The notes under the pieces were generated by a model. It saw nothing but the letters and a program-made list of their open reading frames with translations. It ran no database searches and was not told the DNA's origin. DNA of 64,000 nt from Rapana venosa (lineage: Eukaryota > Mollusca > Gastropoda > Neogastropoda > Muricidae). A program made the position numbers and the translations under genes. Of the stretch, positions 1 through 12,755 are shown one piece after another; position 1 is the stretch's first letter; each line of letters begins with the position of its first letter. The DNA is taken from the NCBI GenBank assembly GCA_028751875.1, contig CM054138.1:38591479-38655478 (forward strand), given 5' to 3'.

Positions 1-2965
1 AAACCCTTCCTGTCAGCACTGAACCCCCCCTTTATGGGCAGGTCGTGAAGAAACACCCCTTTCAGATTCTTGTTCTTTTTCTGTTTGGGAAATAGACCTA
101 GATGTTTTTCTTTTTTGGCCTAGGGGATTTGGGGGGTTTTACGTCAGTCACAATTCTTTACGCAATTTTCGCCTTTTTCTGGTTTTTAAATTAAAAGGGC
201 TGCCCTTTGAATTGTTTTTTTCATTTTTTCTTTGTGCACCAGTCCTGCCCTTTTCTTTTTGGCTGGTGCTTTTTTTTACAATGAAAAGGTGCAGCTGACC
301 CCGGGAACCGAGCATAGGGAATTTTAAAATGTTGTCCCCGTCTGGGTCTCCCCGTCAAATAACGTTTTTTAACAGGATTGCAGCAAACATTTTGATCTCG
401 CTGGCTTATACGCTTTTCCCGCGAGTTAAATTTCTCACACAGTGAGGCAACAAGTATTTTTTTGCTCTTTTTTGTTCACGCACTGTGTCTCTGGAAATGT
501 CCCGGGTTTTTTTTACATGCCCCCGTTCTTGGTTTCCAGAAAGGGGTAGGCAGGGTGGAAACTGGAGTTTCCCGTCGTTTGGGCTGGTCAGTTGCTGGGG
601 GTGGCGTTGTGTCCCTTTTCTGTCGGGCTTTTCTTTGGTTTTTCGCCCGCAGGTTATTTATGTAAATAGCCCCCCAGGTTTGGATTTTGGCACCCTTTCA
701 TCCTTCTTGTAGGCGTTTCTTTTTGCCCTGAAAAGCTTCCGCCCTCTTGTTGTGTTTTTTTTGTGGGGGGTTTTGGGAAATTCTATCTAATTTTCCTCAG
801 TCCCTAGTCTGACGACCGTGGGGGACCCCCAAAAAACCCCCAGCCAAACCCGTCCCCTTTCCCTTCCTTCCCCCTCTGTTCTCCCCTTTTTCCCGGGTTT
901 TTTTTGATTTTTAGGGCCCGTCCCTTACTGATGTTATCCTCCCGCTCTTCCTTGGGCTTTCCTTTCTTCCTCCTTCCTTGGGCAGTGCCTTGCAAAACCC
1001 GTCTTTTTAATTCCCCTTGGGGGTCTTTTGACATGCCCCCTTAAACCCCTTAAGGGTTTCCCCTTTTTCACGATTTTAAGAAAGGTTTTTATAGGTCCAA
1101 AGGTTTTTCTTTTGGGTTCTGTTATGCACGCTTTCCCTTTTCTTTTGTGGTTTTTTTTAGGGGATGCCCAAAGGGGTCTCCGGGAAAAATCTCATCTCCA
1201 ATTTCCTTGGGACTTCCTCCCAAACTGCAGTCGGGTCCCTGATTTTACACATCAGAAATATGGATATGACAAGGGAGCGCAATTTTGTTTGGGTTTGGGG
1301 GATAAGTGAGATATCTTATCTCTCCAGATGGGGTTTAAATTTTGACAAAGCTGTTATTGTCTGTGCAGTTCTGATACTACTTTTGGCTTTGGGTCCCTGG
1401 TCGGATACAATGGCCCCCCAGGGACTTTAAGCTTTGAACTTTTTCCGCTTTTGGGCATTAACCCCGAAATCAGTGGGTAATGCCCCTTGGTGTTTTAGTA
1501 ACATTTGGTCCACTCTGCAAGATTTCCATTTCCCTAAGTTTTTGGGGGCCTTATCCAAGTGTTTTGGTTTGGCTGGCAAGCCTTTTTCTGATCCCGTATT
1601 CCATCAATTCATTGAAAGCGGAGGTTTTGATCGTTTTGCCACCAAAAGCTGACGATCCTTTATGATGGGTTCCCTGCATCAGCCATGATTTTTCAAGGGA
1701 AAAGGTTTAAAGAAATGGGTGAAGTAGACAGCCCCGCCTTACTCCCCAAATGTGTTTGAAAAACCCTTTTTCCAATTTTTTTGTTGTAGTACACTGCCCC
1801 CGGTGGGCCCCGCGGTTTCACTGTTTGATGACTCTGATCAGGTTTTCAAAGATGCTGTAAAGTTATGGTTGCCCACAAAGCTGATCCACCCCCCGAAAAA
1901 GCCTTTTTAAAACGATAAATACGTGGTTAAAAGGCTTGTTGTTTGAAGGTACCGCTCACATAGTAAATTTTGAGGTTGAAAATCTGTTTTTGTTTTTGCT
2001 GCGCCCCCGCTCCCGAAAAACCCGTTGTTCCTCAGCCAAAGATGGGGTTTTGCTTTTTGGGGGTTTAGTCTATTCAAATTATCTGCAGATGACCTTCTTG
2101 GGTGGCTATGAGGGGTGATTTTGCGTAATTAGGGATTGTTTTAGATTTTCCCTTTTTTGGGGGGGGGTGATGATGGTGACTGGTCCTGGTGTTGGCCTTT
2201 TCCCGTTGCCAGATTTGTTCAGATTTTATAGGGGGTGTCTGGTTCCCCCCCGCTTGGACCACTCAGCGGAATGTTGTCAGCCCTGGACTTCCCCTTTTTT
2301 TGCGATCTGACGCTGTTTCCCCTTTTCTCGGAGGATAGGGGGAGTCTGTGGCTTTTCTTTGGGTACATTAAGGATTCTGGATCTCCTGCGGTTCTATAGT
2401 TAACAGGTCGGGCATATTTTGTCCATCTGTTCAGAATATCCATCGTAGTGAGACATCCCCCTTTTTTTCTTGGATTGTTAAACCTTTTCCTGTTTGTGTT
2501 GTCAGTCTTTTACCAGTGATATGCTTTCTTGCTATTGTTTTTCTTGATGTCTCTTCAATGTCTTGGCACTGTCCCGATCCCTTTCTCTTTGCCTCGTATG
2601 GACTTCTGATTTTTTGTTGATGCCCTATATTTTCGCTCTTTCTTTTGTTTCATTTTTTTTTTCTTTAACTCTAGCTTGTCGCATGTTTAGAGTTAGGTGT
2701 GACCCCTGGTTTTTTTTACGGTCGGGTTTTTCCAAAAGTCCTTTTCTGTTTCAGTCAGTGTATTGAAACTATTGTCTTTTTCTATGTCTGAGTCAAACAC
2801 GTAGTGCTGCAAACTTTCCACCCACCTTGGAAAAAATTTTAATACCCCCTGGGTCCTTTAGCTTCTCGAGGTCAAATTTGATCCTGAGTTGTTCCGCTTG
2901 TGGATTTCTTTTTTACGTAGTCGAAACCTCACAAATCAGACACTCCCTTGGCTCCTGGAAACTTT
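1..2965. repeat. Noisy copy (A1) of the duplicated locus
   Basis: The sequence runs collinear with 14,060-17,095 and 30,440-33,480: shared landmarks include the gacgtcagtcacaat block near 140, the cctttgaattg block near 205, and the LINE protein fragments read on the minus strand. It differs by many single-base changes and indels, most of which enlarge homopolymer runs (T, C or G). The segment ends at a 500-N gap. I infer a poorly polished duplicate of the same locus rather than an old genomic duplication, because the damage is random with respect to codons and concentrated in runs. Confidence 0.8.
800..2940 (-). mobile_element. RTE-like LINE reverse transcriptase region, heavily corrupted
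   Basis: Minus-strand reading gives scattered pieces of the LINE found intact in order at 14,850-17,470. The clearest is near 2,262-2,074, where PPKKGKSKTIPNYAKSPLI corresponds to the RT motif that reads LPKKGN...NYRTISLI in this family. Near 1,030-800 the reading keeps the C-terminal RKKGKPKEEREDN element, equivalent to the RGRQ..W.DNI motif. The frame changes every few dozen codons and there are many stops. It cannot encode a working protein as assembled. With the endonuclease piece at 3,500-4,475 it looks like one element interrupted by the gap, but comparison with the second copy shows these belong to two different LINEs. Confidence 0.7.
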
Positions 2966-3465
2966 NNNNNNNNNNNNNNNNNNNNNNNNNNNNNNNNNNN
3001 NNNNNNNNNNNNNNNNNNNNNNNNNNNNNNNNNNNNNNNNNNNNNNNNNNNNNNNNNNNNNNNNNNNNNNNNNNNNNNNNNNNNNNNNNNNNNNNNNNNN
3101 NNNNNNNNNNNNNNNNNNNNNNNNNNNNNNNNNNNNNNNNNNNNNNNNNNNNNNNNNNNNNNNNNNNNNNNNNNNNNNNNNNNNNNNNNNNNNNNNNNNN
3201 NNNNNNNNNNNNNNNNNNNNNNNNNNNNNNNNNNNNNNNNNNNNNNNNNNNNNNNNNNNNNNNNNNNNNNNNNNNNNNNNNNNNNNNNNNNNNNNNNNNN
3301 NNNNNNNNNNNNNNNNNNNNNNNNNNNNNNNNNNNNNNNNNNNNNNNNNNNNNNNNNNNNNNNNNNNNNNNNNNNNNNNNNNNNNNNNNNNNNNNNNNNN
3401 NNNNNNNNNNNNNNNNNNNNNNNNNNNNNNNNNNNNNNNNNNNNNNNNNNNNNNNNNNNNNNNNN
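2966..3465. other. Assembly gap, 500 N
   Basis: Exactly 500 N, which is a conventional placeholder for a gap of unknown size. In the better copy the flanks match about 17,095 and 22,795, so about 5.7 kb (inverted repeat, an L2-type LINE and the RT half of an RTE-like LINE) is missing here if the two copies have the same structure. Confidence 0.98.
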
Positions 3466-3499
3466 GGGTCAGAGTACCATGCTGGTCACTACAATATCA

Positions 3500-4475
3500 G
3501 CGCAGGGAAACTTCTTGTCTGGGCTTTGTTGATGCTCGCCTTAAATCGTTTGGGGGCCAAGATGTAGTCAATCTGGTTAATTTTTCTTTCCATTTGGTGA
3601 GGGGCCACTCGTTCTTCTTGATGTCTTGGGGGGGTATAAGGTGTTGGCGACAGTAAGATTGTGGCTGTTTGCGAATTCCAAAGTCTGAGACCTCATCAAT
3701 TAGTTTCGTCCACGCCAAAACGGCCTACTGTCCCTGGCCTTTTGGTCATAAGGTCAGGTCCGATCTTGGCATTCCAGTCGCCCGGATCACGAGAAAGCCC
3801 TTCTTGGAGTTGATTTGATGGCGCTCTCCAAAATCTTCGTAGAAACACCGATTGCTTCATCATCGTAGTCTGATTTTGGGTTTGCATAGACTTGTATGAT
3901 GGTCATGTTGTGTGGGTTTTGCTGCATGGAGATCAGTCGCTTGAAATTGGGGTACAGCTGATGACACTGTTAGTCCTCTTTTTGTTGACAAGAAATCTCT
4001 CCGTGTTGGTGTTTGGAGTCGTCGCCAAACCATAGTTTGTGATCCTCCTCTGTAGTTGCTTCGCCGAATCCGACCCAACGGACTTCGGCAGTTCCCAGTA
4101 TGTCCCATTGTATCTTCGAAGTTCGGGGGTTTTAGCTTTGGGCTTCCCACATGTACAAGATACGGATGTTTCCAATGACCAATGATGGTCCTTTCACCGG
4201 GAAAGTTTTGATGCTGTTGTTTGCGTCCCAGTCGCATATTTTCCACCTCCATCCTGGAACGCTCCAATGGAAGGCGCGGTTGTTGGTTTCCGGGCCTCAA
4301 CCGATCCGGCATGTCTTTCCTTGCGTGTTGTCCATGTAGGTATTTCTGTGGGCGTGGATTGCTTGGCGGCGCCCATCTCCCCTCCAAGCGCTATTTGCCC
4401 ATAGTGGGGATTTTTGGGTCGGGTTATCTCCCCACTGAGACAGGTAGTATGGGTTACAGGTTACCAGTTAGCAGA
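3500..4475 (-). mobile_element. RTE-like LINE, AP-endonuclease region
   Basis: On the minus strand, frame-broken pieces give the order of an APE-type endonuclease: WDILGTAEVRWVGFGEATTE, then NMTIIQVYA, then GDWNAKIGPD...PGTVGRFGVDETN near 3,800-3,700, and finally a TFPGAD-like region near 3,500. The DWNAKIGPD stretch and the NMTIIQVYA stretch are diagnostic of this LINE family. The endonuclease nicks target DNA for target-primed reverse transcription. The element is interrupted by at least three frameshifts and stops at the assembly gap. The counterpart at 22,850-23,840 continues into an RT region. Confidence 0.8.
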
Positions 4476-4479
4476 GGAA

Positions 4480-5170
4480 CACCTCTGACTCTGCGACTGG
4501 TCTAAAAAGAAAAATTCTGAAACAATCACTCCTTTCCTGCGATCTCTTCACTGGCTGCCTGTCTCATAAAGATGAGTATAAGATCAATACCCTCTGTTTA
4601 AAATGTCTCCACAACAAATCTGCACCCTCTTATCTCTGTAACTGTCCTTTACCTGTACACTCCATCCCGTTCCCTTCGCTCAGCCGCAGCTACTTTGGGG
4701 CTTTCGAACACCCAGATTCAAACAAACCACTGTTGGCCATCGCTCTTTCTCTGTTTCTGGTCCATCCACGTGGAATGACCTCCCTCTTTCACTTCGCCAA
4801 AAGCCTTCACTTGATACCTTTTCAAATGCAGCCTCAAAACACACTTATTTCTACCTGAGACTTTCCCCCACTATCTGTCCTAATTTTCAACAGCATCTTT
4901 CACCTCCTAATGTGTTCCCCGAGAGTGTGTGTGTGTGTTGGGGGTGTGGTGTGTGTGGTGTTGTGTGTGTGTGTGTTATGTGTGTGTGTGTTTTGGGGTT
5001 GTGTGTGTGTGTTTGTGTGCGTATTCCTGCGTGCGCAGGTTTTGAAATCTGTTGTTCATAATTTAAGGAGAGTTGCATGCGGAAATGATTTGAGTGCAAG
5101 TGCTTCGATTTGTTTGTTTTTTTACGAGGTTCAGCGCTATATAAAATCCATATATTATTATTATTACTGA
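4480..5170 (+). mobile_element. L2/CR1-type LINE, 3'-terminal fragment
   Basis: Plus-strand translation, with frameshifts, gives the C-terminal region of the LINE seen in good condition at 47,286-48,980: a LRSLHWLPVS-like segment, YKINTLCLKCLHNKSAPSYL, then SRSLRSA-like and RSFSVSGPSTWNDL-like stretches. A GT microsatellite lies in the 3' untranslated part. The element ends with cgctatataaaatccata followed by (TTA)n, the same tail used by several elements in the window. It is 5'-truncated, keeping only the part downstream of the RT catalytic core. Confidence 0.78.
4925..5037 (+). repeat. (GT)n microsatellite with interruptions
   Basis: GT runs broken by TTGGGG, GGTG and TT. It sits in the 3' untranslated part of the L2-type fragment and recurs at the matching place (24,295-24,412), so it was probably carried by the element. 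Confidence 0.95.
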
Positions 5171-5719
5171 TGCAACATCCAAACTTGTCACATCTTTCAT
5201 TCTTTCACATTTGGACTATTGTAAATCTCTAATAGCTGGTCTACCAGCATCGTCTATTTACTCCCTTTAATGTACAGAACTCTGCAGCTCGACTGGTCCT
5301 CAGAAAGAGAACATCTAAGCACATTACCCCTCTCTCATATCTCTCCACTGGTTGCCTGTCCCACAGAGAGTAAAGTATAAGATCAGTACCCTCTGTTATA
5401 AATGTCTCCAAAAAACCAGCACCCTCTTACATCTGTGAATGTCTTCACCTGTACACTCCCTCTGGTTCCCTCCACACTGCTACTGATAGTGTTCTTACGA
5501 AACCTAGATTCAACCAATTCACCATTGGCATTCGTTCTTTCTCTACTTCTGGTCCATCAACCAGGAATGACCTTAATCTCTCCCTTCGCCAAACGCCTAC
5601 TTATGGCATTTTTTAATCTACCCTCAAGATCCACTTATTTCAAATCTAAGATGTTCCCCTTATGTTTCATCTCATATCTGCCCCTGCCCTCAACAGCTAA
5701 AATCCCGATCACCCCGACT

Positions 5720-5720
<1 letters not shown>
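5170..5720 (+). mobile_element. L2/CR1-type LINE, second tandem 3' fragment
   Basis: Starts within the RT C-terminal region, with a SRLDYCKSLIAGLPASSI-like reading near 5,205-5,250, then NSAARLVLRKRTSKHITPLS and SLHWLPVPQRVKYKISTLCY, and ends with RSTYFKSKM before a GT tract. It lies directly after the (TTA)n tail of the preceding fragment, so two 3' fragments of one LINE family are arranged head to tail. Frameshifts are present. It starts further upstream in the RT than the first fragment. Confidence 0.78.
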
Positions 5721-5782
<62 letters not shown>

Positions 5783-5792
5783 TGTGTGTGTG
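5721..5792 (+). repeat. (GT)n(GCGT)n compound microsatellite
   Basis: About 30 bases of GT followed by about nine GCGT units and a short GT run. A longer, more interrupted version is at 25,132-25,257. Confidence 0.97.
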
Positions 5793-5794
5793 AT

Positions 5795-8700
5795 CTTCAG
5801 TTTAACGTCTATCACACATTTAGTGATTTAGACGGGAAAAGTAATTAAACAAGAGAAACAAAAAAAATAACAAAAAGTGTCAAATAAAAGTACTTAAAAA
5901 CTAACTTTAACATACTACAAAACTGAATTATCGGACTTCTTATCAATCCTAACACAATGTCCAACAGTAAAGAAGGTTAGACAAAATTGATCCAGTGACA
6001 AACTTGGTTAGCAGGTAAAAATGCTTTTAAATGTCACAACAAAAATAACATGACTATTGGTAATCTTCTCCCACAAATACAGTTTTACATCTTTCACGTA
6101 CTTTGTCCTGAAAGCATTTAGTTTAATCTGTACATAAGGGATAACATATTTCTACGATTATACCAACCACAGCTTTGTTAGAAATGAAAGCATTTTGAAA
6201 ATCTATCACATTGCTTGTACAACCATTATAAAGACAATAGCCCCGAATCATAATTTTCTTTTTTGAAGTGCTTCCAGCAAGCGTTTTGTAGCAAGCTGTA
6301 TCCATCAAAGCAGAGATAAGGCAACGTTATTTCACAAGAACTATTTTAATTCTCGCTCCATATTTTGCAAGACGTAACTTTTTTTTTTAAAAAAAGATAC
6401 CGTGGTTGGAGGGAACCCCCAACGAAAATAAAAATACCCAAAAAATCAAAAGGTCCCCTCCGATTTCAAGATTAGTTCTTTCTTTTTTAAAAAAAAGAAT
6501 TTTTTTAAACAAAAAAACCGATTTAGAATCAACACACAAAGTATGTTGAATTGTTTTTGGGAAGTAAAGACAATAAATTTCCACACTATCATTACTCCTG
6601 TAAATATAGTTTTTTTTTCCCGGTTGACACTCTTTCTACTTTTAATATGGAAAATGAAAGCCCACCCGCCTCTTAGTATTTAAAACCGGACCCATCATAT
6701 AGTTTTTGAAAATTATCAGGATAATGTTTGAATATGTTTTTTACTAGCGATGTAAAAAGTTAACATTTTTTTTTAGCTTTTTTACAGAAAATGATTAATG
6801 TAAAAATGAGTTTTAAGCTTCCCCCAAGGGGGAGGGAGCTGACTGAACGATTTTGCTAATTCATTGGATTAAGTTCGAATTTTTTAAAAAGGGGAAAGTT
6901 AAGTTTAAAAATTGTAGTAAGCGACGATATTTCTTGCTTTTTTGGGGAAAGTAAAAGTCAATTTTATCTGGACTTATTTTCAACATTGCTGTCTTTTTTT
7001 GAAACTCTTAAAACATATTTTGCACAGCAACGCCATTTTCATTTAAAAAGAACCCCCCATTCTTTATATTACCTAGAGATGAGGGGAGCTGGTACACCAA
7101 AAGCAGGTCGAAATGCTTTACAAAAGACTCGGATTTTTGAAGCAAATTTTGGACACTGAAAAATACTTCTTGCCAAAAGCAGTCTTGATCGCACAAGGGA
7201 CAGGGACAGATGCTTTAATACAGTAATTTTTGCCCCCCAGGCTTTTACTATAATTTTAAGAAGTTAAAACTTTCTTGCTTTAGTTGACATATATTCAAAT
7301 TTTTTGTTTCATTTTTGCTTAAATGGGGAAATTACTCCAAAGAATTTTCACTGTTGTTTGTTTTCAAAGCTTTCATTTATTCGAAAATTAGGTAGAACTT
7401 TGGGGTCAACACCGTTTTTTAAAAAAGGAAAAAGGGTTGGTTTTTTCAGGGGAAAGTGAAAGACCTTTTAAAAGATAACCAAAAAAGTTTGTCAATTTCT
7501 TTTTGATAAAATTTTTGAAAAAATTTAACTGCCTTTTTTTTTTCTTTTTATTGTAAACATCCATCCACATACATATATCGTCAGCTTTTTTTACAAAACA
7601 AATTGCTTGATAAAAGTCTGGGAAGGTCATTAGTAAAATGTGAAAAAATTAATGAAATTACAAAACCTTGCGGGAACCCTTCTGGTGATTTGAGGAGAAA
7701 AAAATTTCCCAATTTTTAGTTAATGATTTTTTCTGAAAAAAGCTTTTAATATAGAAGTAAATACTGCCAGAAAGGCCAAAAGTTTTTCAGTTTTAAAGCA
7801 TCCCCCATCCACACATATCATACCTTTCTTACTTCAAAAAATGTGGCATTACATTTTTCCCTTATTAATTTGATGGTTTTAATTTAAAACTAATACAACG
7901 TAGATCTACCTTAGAAAACCCCTTGCCTGATTTTAGGGGTAAAATTTTATTTTTACCAAAAAATTCAGTCTGTTTAAGTTTAAAATTTTCCAAATCACCT
8001 TCCCTTTGGGAAGTTAATGCTATTGGTCTATGTTTTTCTTACGCTCAGGTCTTTCCTTTTTTTAATACGGTATCAAAACAGAATGTTTCCACAATCGGGG
8101 CCATAATCCGCAGCGCTGAAATAGATTAAAAAACAGAAGTAACCTTTATTAGGGAGACCTTAGTTTCATTGATTTTTGAATTTTTCCCCTGATGTTTTTT
8201 TTAGTGGGAAAAAGATTACATCTTTTACTTTCTTCAAGGGAAGGGGAGCATTCACAAGTGTGTATTTTTGCATTTTGGCCCTAAATATTCGTCTTTCTGT
8301 ACTCATTTTTCTAAACGTTTTATTCACCTGAAATTTTCTGAGTATCTAGAATCAGAAAACAGTTTACAAATTTCAGTTTTTTTTTGAATCAGAAAGAACT
8401 TCTTTTCCCGTATTTTGATGGTAATTTGAAACAAACCCCATTTTCATAATGAATTTTTTCCACACCCCTTTTTAATTGTATAGTTGAAAACGTCTTTTTT
8501 ACAGAAACTACCCAAAACTGGCGCTTAGCTTGTGCTATAAACCTTCATCAGAGTTTGCTCTTTTTTTTCCCAAAAGATGATTTTTTCCCTTGCCCTCTTT
8601 ATAAGTTTTTTATATTTTTCTTTTTTCCATAACGCTTTCTGACAAGATCATTCCACCCTATGTTCCTGAATGTTTTTTGGTTTTAAAAGATGAAAATTTT

Positions 8701-9970
8701 GGAAATTAAAACCCCAGAGTTTTAAAAAATTTTATCTGTAAATTTTTTGTAAAAAAATTTAACATCATTTTTTTTAATGTGTTCTGTATTTTACTGCTGT
8801 TAAATAGTAATTAAATTTTTCCAATTCCAAGATCAAAAAAAATTTGGGATAGTGTCTTTTTCATTTTCTTATCCACAAGAGGGTCATTAAGGGTAATTAT
8901 AATTTGGGAAGTGATCACTCCCCAAAGTGGGTTTTCCATTTACAATTTGGGGAACAAGGGGGAAAAGAAAGAAAAAGTCAATCACTTGCCCCCAGACAGC
9001 AATATCTAGGATTCGGTTTCATTTCCATCATTTAATAAATAAAAGGGAAAAAATCTCATATTTTCAAAAAAAATCTCTTGCTATTTTTTGTGTGGTGCCC
9101 CTTTTTCCCAAAAGGAGAGTGGGGATTAAAGTCGCCAACAACTATCCATTTTTATTTGAATCTTGCAAGTGCGAATCCATTCAGTATTTTCCCCATTTTT
9201 GGACCTTTAGGGGATTACAGAAACAACATTAATATATTATTAAATTACTTTACATTTTGCACAAATAAATTCAATAAAGAAGAGGTTGGGGTTTTTTTCA
9301 TGAACTATACCCAATTTTTCTGGATTATATGCGGTTTTTATCTTTTCGTATCACTCATACGTTTTATGAATTTGGGATGAAAAAGTTTGCCATCAGGGAA
9401 AAATTGCTTCAACTGCATTTAATGACTTAAAAACTAAATTTGGAACTATGTTAAAGGGGGGGGGGAAAAAAATAGGTAGGGAAAATCCCACGATCGCATT
9501 CCACTGCAAAAATTTTTTACTGGACATTGTTTTCCATTTTTATAATAAAAAAAGAATAAGGAAGAACTCAAAATAAGGAATAAAAAAAAAGATAAATAAA
9601 TAAAAAAACAATTTAAGTAGCTGAGCTACAATATTACCATAGACTAATCTATGCAAAGAAGAAAATCAAAAGTAAAGCCAGAATTGATCACAACTACATG
9701 GATACTAATTTAAATCTCTAAAGTTTTTTTCAATCATTTTAAAACTTCAGAACCATTTCTCCTAAAAACCATACAATTCCACCAGGCCCCGTCTCCAAAG
9801 GGGGTAAGATCTGGGAATGCGGAAAGTTGCTGCTGGGGTAGCACGTCGGGTGCTCCTGGTCTTCCCGGGGTCTGCCCAAAAAGCTGACGGGGGTACGCCC
9901 AATTGAAGCCAGCACACTGGTCCTCTCATGACGGGGCTTCCATCCTTTAACATCCTGGTGTTAGTGGAAA
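5795..9970 (-). mobile_element. I-group LINE with RNase H, corrupted copy
   Basis: Minus-strand counterpart of 25,258-29,700. The most telling piece is near 7,630-7,550, where the reading contains KADDICMWMDV, the ADD catalytic motif of a reverse transcriptase with its downstream hydrophobic residues, followed near 7,450 by LSLSPEKTNPFSFF, matching the (F/L)S.EKT...F segment usual after that motif. An RNase H-like CVDSKSVF is near 6,540-6,500. AT-rich. Dozens of indels and homopolymer expansions destroy the frame. Confidence 0.65.
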
Positions 9971-10282
9971 AGGGTTGGTGTGGGAACAAAGAAAAAATAG
10001 CAATCTAAATTCAGACGATCATTGCATTAAAATTTCCCTTTTGCCATTTAAATTTAGGGCTGAACAGGGGCAATTTGCTGGCAACGATCTTTGTTTCTGG
10101 GTGGTCCAACTAACTGTTTTTCGCGAGATTTCTTTACTTTCTCTTGGGGCAGAGGTTTTTATGTCACAGGGACCACAAAAACATCCAAAGGTTTCAAGTT
10201 GGAAAATTTCGTGCCAGGGGTTTGGGTTTAAATCTTCTATTTTTTAGGGCTTTACAGACACCATGTTTTAAACCATAGGAAA

Positions 10283-11010
10283 ACCCTAACTGTCAGCAAT
10301 GCCCCCCCTTTATGCAGAGCGTGAAAAAACACACTTGACATGTCTTGTTCTTCTTTCTGTTTGGAACTAGACCTTTTGTTTTTCTTTTAGCCTAGGAGGG
10401 TGGGTTTGACGTCAGTCACAATCTTGACGCATTTGCTGCCTGTTGGTTTTATTTTAAAGGGGCCCTTTGAAATTTTTTTTTTATTTCTTTTTTCTGCACC
10501 CCGTCCGCACCTGCTTTTTGGGTGGGCTTTTTTTTACAATGAACTGGGGCCCGGGACCCAGCAAACCTGAGCTAGGTAATTTTTAAAATGCTTCTGTCTG
10601 GGTCCCCTCAACAAACGTTTCTTTAAAACAGGGTTGCAGCAACATTTTGATTGGCGGCTTATACCTTTTCCAGCGAGTTAATTTTCTCACACAGTGAGGC
10701 AACAAGTTTTTTTAGTCTTTAGTTCACTCACTGGCTCTGGAAATGTCGGGGGTTTTTACATGCCCCATTCTTTGTTTCCCAGGGGGGTGTTGGAGGGGGA
10801 GTTTGGGGGGGCATTTGGTGGGGCGTTGTGTCCTTCTTCTGTCGGCTGTCTTTGGGCCGGGGTGGGTTTGATTTAAAATAGCCCCCCCAGGCTTCTGGAT
10901 CTGGTCAGCCTTTGCATCCTTCTTGAAAAAAGCGTCATCCGCAGAGGGGGTTTTTTTGCCTCTGAACGTTTCCCGCCACTTGATTGTGTGTGTGGTGTTG
11001 TAAAAATTAA
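10283..11010. repeat. Noisy copy (A3) of 30,431-31,205
   Basis: Shares the start of the exactly duplicated block (tgtcttgttc, gacgtcagtcacaatc, cacacagtgaggcaacaag) and then leaves it at a gtgtgtaaaattc-like sequence, joining directly to material matching 35,205. About 4 kb present in the other copies is therefore skipped. The join sits at similar short sequences, gtgtaaaattc and gtgtaaattaaattc, which would favour assembly slippage. Confidence 0.75.
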
Positions 11011-12755
11011 ATTCTTTAAAACGAGTTGGGTTTTTTGGGGTTAAGAATATTTAAAAAGCCTTTGATTTAAAATTTTTATAAGATAACACATATAAATCCC
11101 ATAATGTAGTGTTTTTATTTTTATCATTATTTTGTTATTATTATTATATTTTATTATTGTGAGGGGTCCCATGTTTTTTCCGACTGAGGAAACCCGGGGG
11201 CTTTTTCTAACTTTTTAATTTTAATTGAAAAAAAGTTGTCTCGACCCACGAATAAACTTTTTGATTCAACTGGCTTTTGCAAACAGTTCGTTTTATTCCC
11301 TCTAATCGTGGGAAACAACCACACATGTGATGTGAACTTTCCAGGATGTGGGGGGTTTGTGTTGTGCAGCCAATCAACAGACAACAGAACACATTTCAAA
11401 ATTATATAATTTTATAAAAATTTTATGGAATGTCAACACAACATCAAAATAAATGTGAAGGGTCCCAAAAGAAAATCAGGTTACGATAGGAAAAACCACC
11501 ACCTCCAACGAAAAACAAACTTTTTTTCAAATGAGGCCCCCTTCTTACCTGCTTGATTGCTTCCCTCACAAGTCTCGTCGTCATGGGGAAAATCTGAAAA
11601 AAAAACCAGCATTCTAAAAATTTTAAAATTTTTAATAAAATGTGGTTTCGGAGGGAAGAGACGTGATGAAACGGATGTTCAAATTACCACTGACCTACCA
11701 GGAAAAAACAATAAAAAGTTGCGAACATTTTCGCTTTGTAACATATGTGAATAAAAGGGGTGACAGATCTTACTGTTAAATTATGGATTTTTTTTACAAA
11801 CCCTATTCTTTTTTGATGCACCAATCCTCTCATTGTCACGGATTGCAGCAGATATCCCACATGCCTCGGGGCCCATAAAAAAGGGAGGTTCAGAGGAATT
11901 TTTATACAACACAAGTGTTGTTTATGTGAGCCCGCTGTGGAAACTGCTTAAAAGGATTGATTAAAGGTTCATTTTTTTTTTTTTTTTTTCCATCTATCAT
12001 TCAAATGAAAGATGTGAATACTCCCACAAGAAAGACTTGTTTACGTGCGCTCACAGAACGCAGACACAGATGGCACATACAACGCATAGACACGAAAAAT
12101 AAAAAACACAATGCAAGGCTGGTGTCAGCCCAAAAGATTAAAATTTTTTGAAGCAAGTAAAAAAGCAAGTGGTTGTGTGTGGGGTGTGGTGTGTGCGCGC
12201 GCGGCGCGTGTGTGTGTTGTGTGTGTACTGGATAGGTGGGGGAAAGGGAAGGGGTCCCGTACAAAAAGTTTTTTTCCCGCAACCATCCCATATTCGGCAA
12301 CTAAAATGTTTCTCTTTAAAGATTTTTTAAAAAAATGATTTATTTACCAAGACCCAAAAATAGCGCGTGTGCACTTTTATATTTTTTTAAAAGCAAAAGT
12401 ATGCATAGCTTTGTTCCTGTCTTTGATTTGCCTTTTAAGATTCAGGATAACTTTATTAACCATAAGAAAACTGAAATAGGTACCGCACATCACAAAAACA
12501 AACACTAGAATATACTTAAAACATAGAGCTAGTTATAAATTTTTAAAAATTCTTTATTAGTCAAGCATTTAAAAATTAGTTTGATTAGATAAGAAAAATT
12601 TAAATCAACATTGTGGCAACATTAAAAATAAACCCCAACACCCCGTTGTAGACCAATAATAGTCACAGCAAAATTCACTTTAATACGTCCTGACTTTTGG
12701 GCTTTTTTTCAGACAGACTTAAAGGCACGTTTTTTCGACATGCATTCCAAAAGAC
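11010..12755. other. Non-coding AT-rich spacer, no gene seen
   Basis: Contains AT-rich stretches, a TTATTA-rich patch near 11,110-11,160, a T run near 11,970-11,990 and a GT/GC-rich microsatellite at 12,171-12,225. No coding signal was recognised on either strand. Its better copy is 35,240-36,930, which likewise shows no gene. Confidence 0.6.
12171..12225. repeat. GT/CG microsatellite
   Basis: GT-rich with an alternating GCGCGC core, paired with 36,431-36,480 in the other copy. Both copies match loosely and differ in length. Confidence 0.85.

Larger units (their letters stand above)
3466..10282. repeat. Noisy copy (A2) of 22,795-30,430
   Basis: Collinear with 22,795-30,430 through the LINE endonuclease, two L2-type 3' ends with GT microsatellites, and the I-group LINE. 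Landmarks such as cgccttaaatcgtttggggg (3,538 and 22,857) are shared. Divergence is dominated by homopolymer enlargement and indels in this copy; the other copy also has indels. Interpreted as a second, poorly polished representation of one locus. Confidence 0.85.

Noticed and set aside
2827..3656. Long open frames of about 250 codons
   Set aside because: They consist almost wholly of the N gap.
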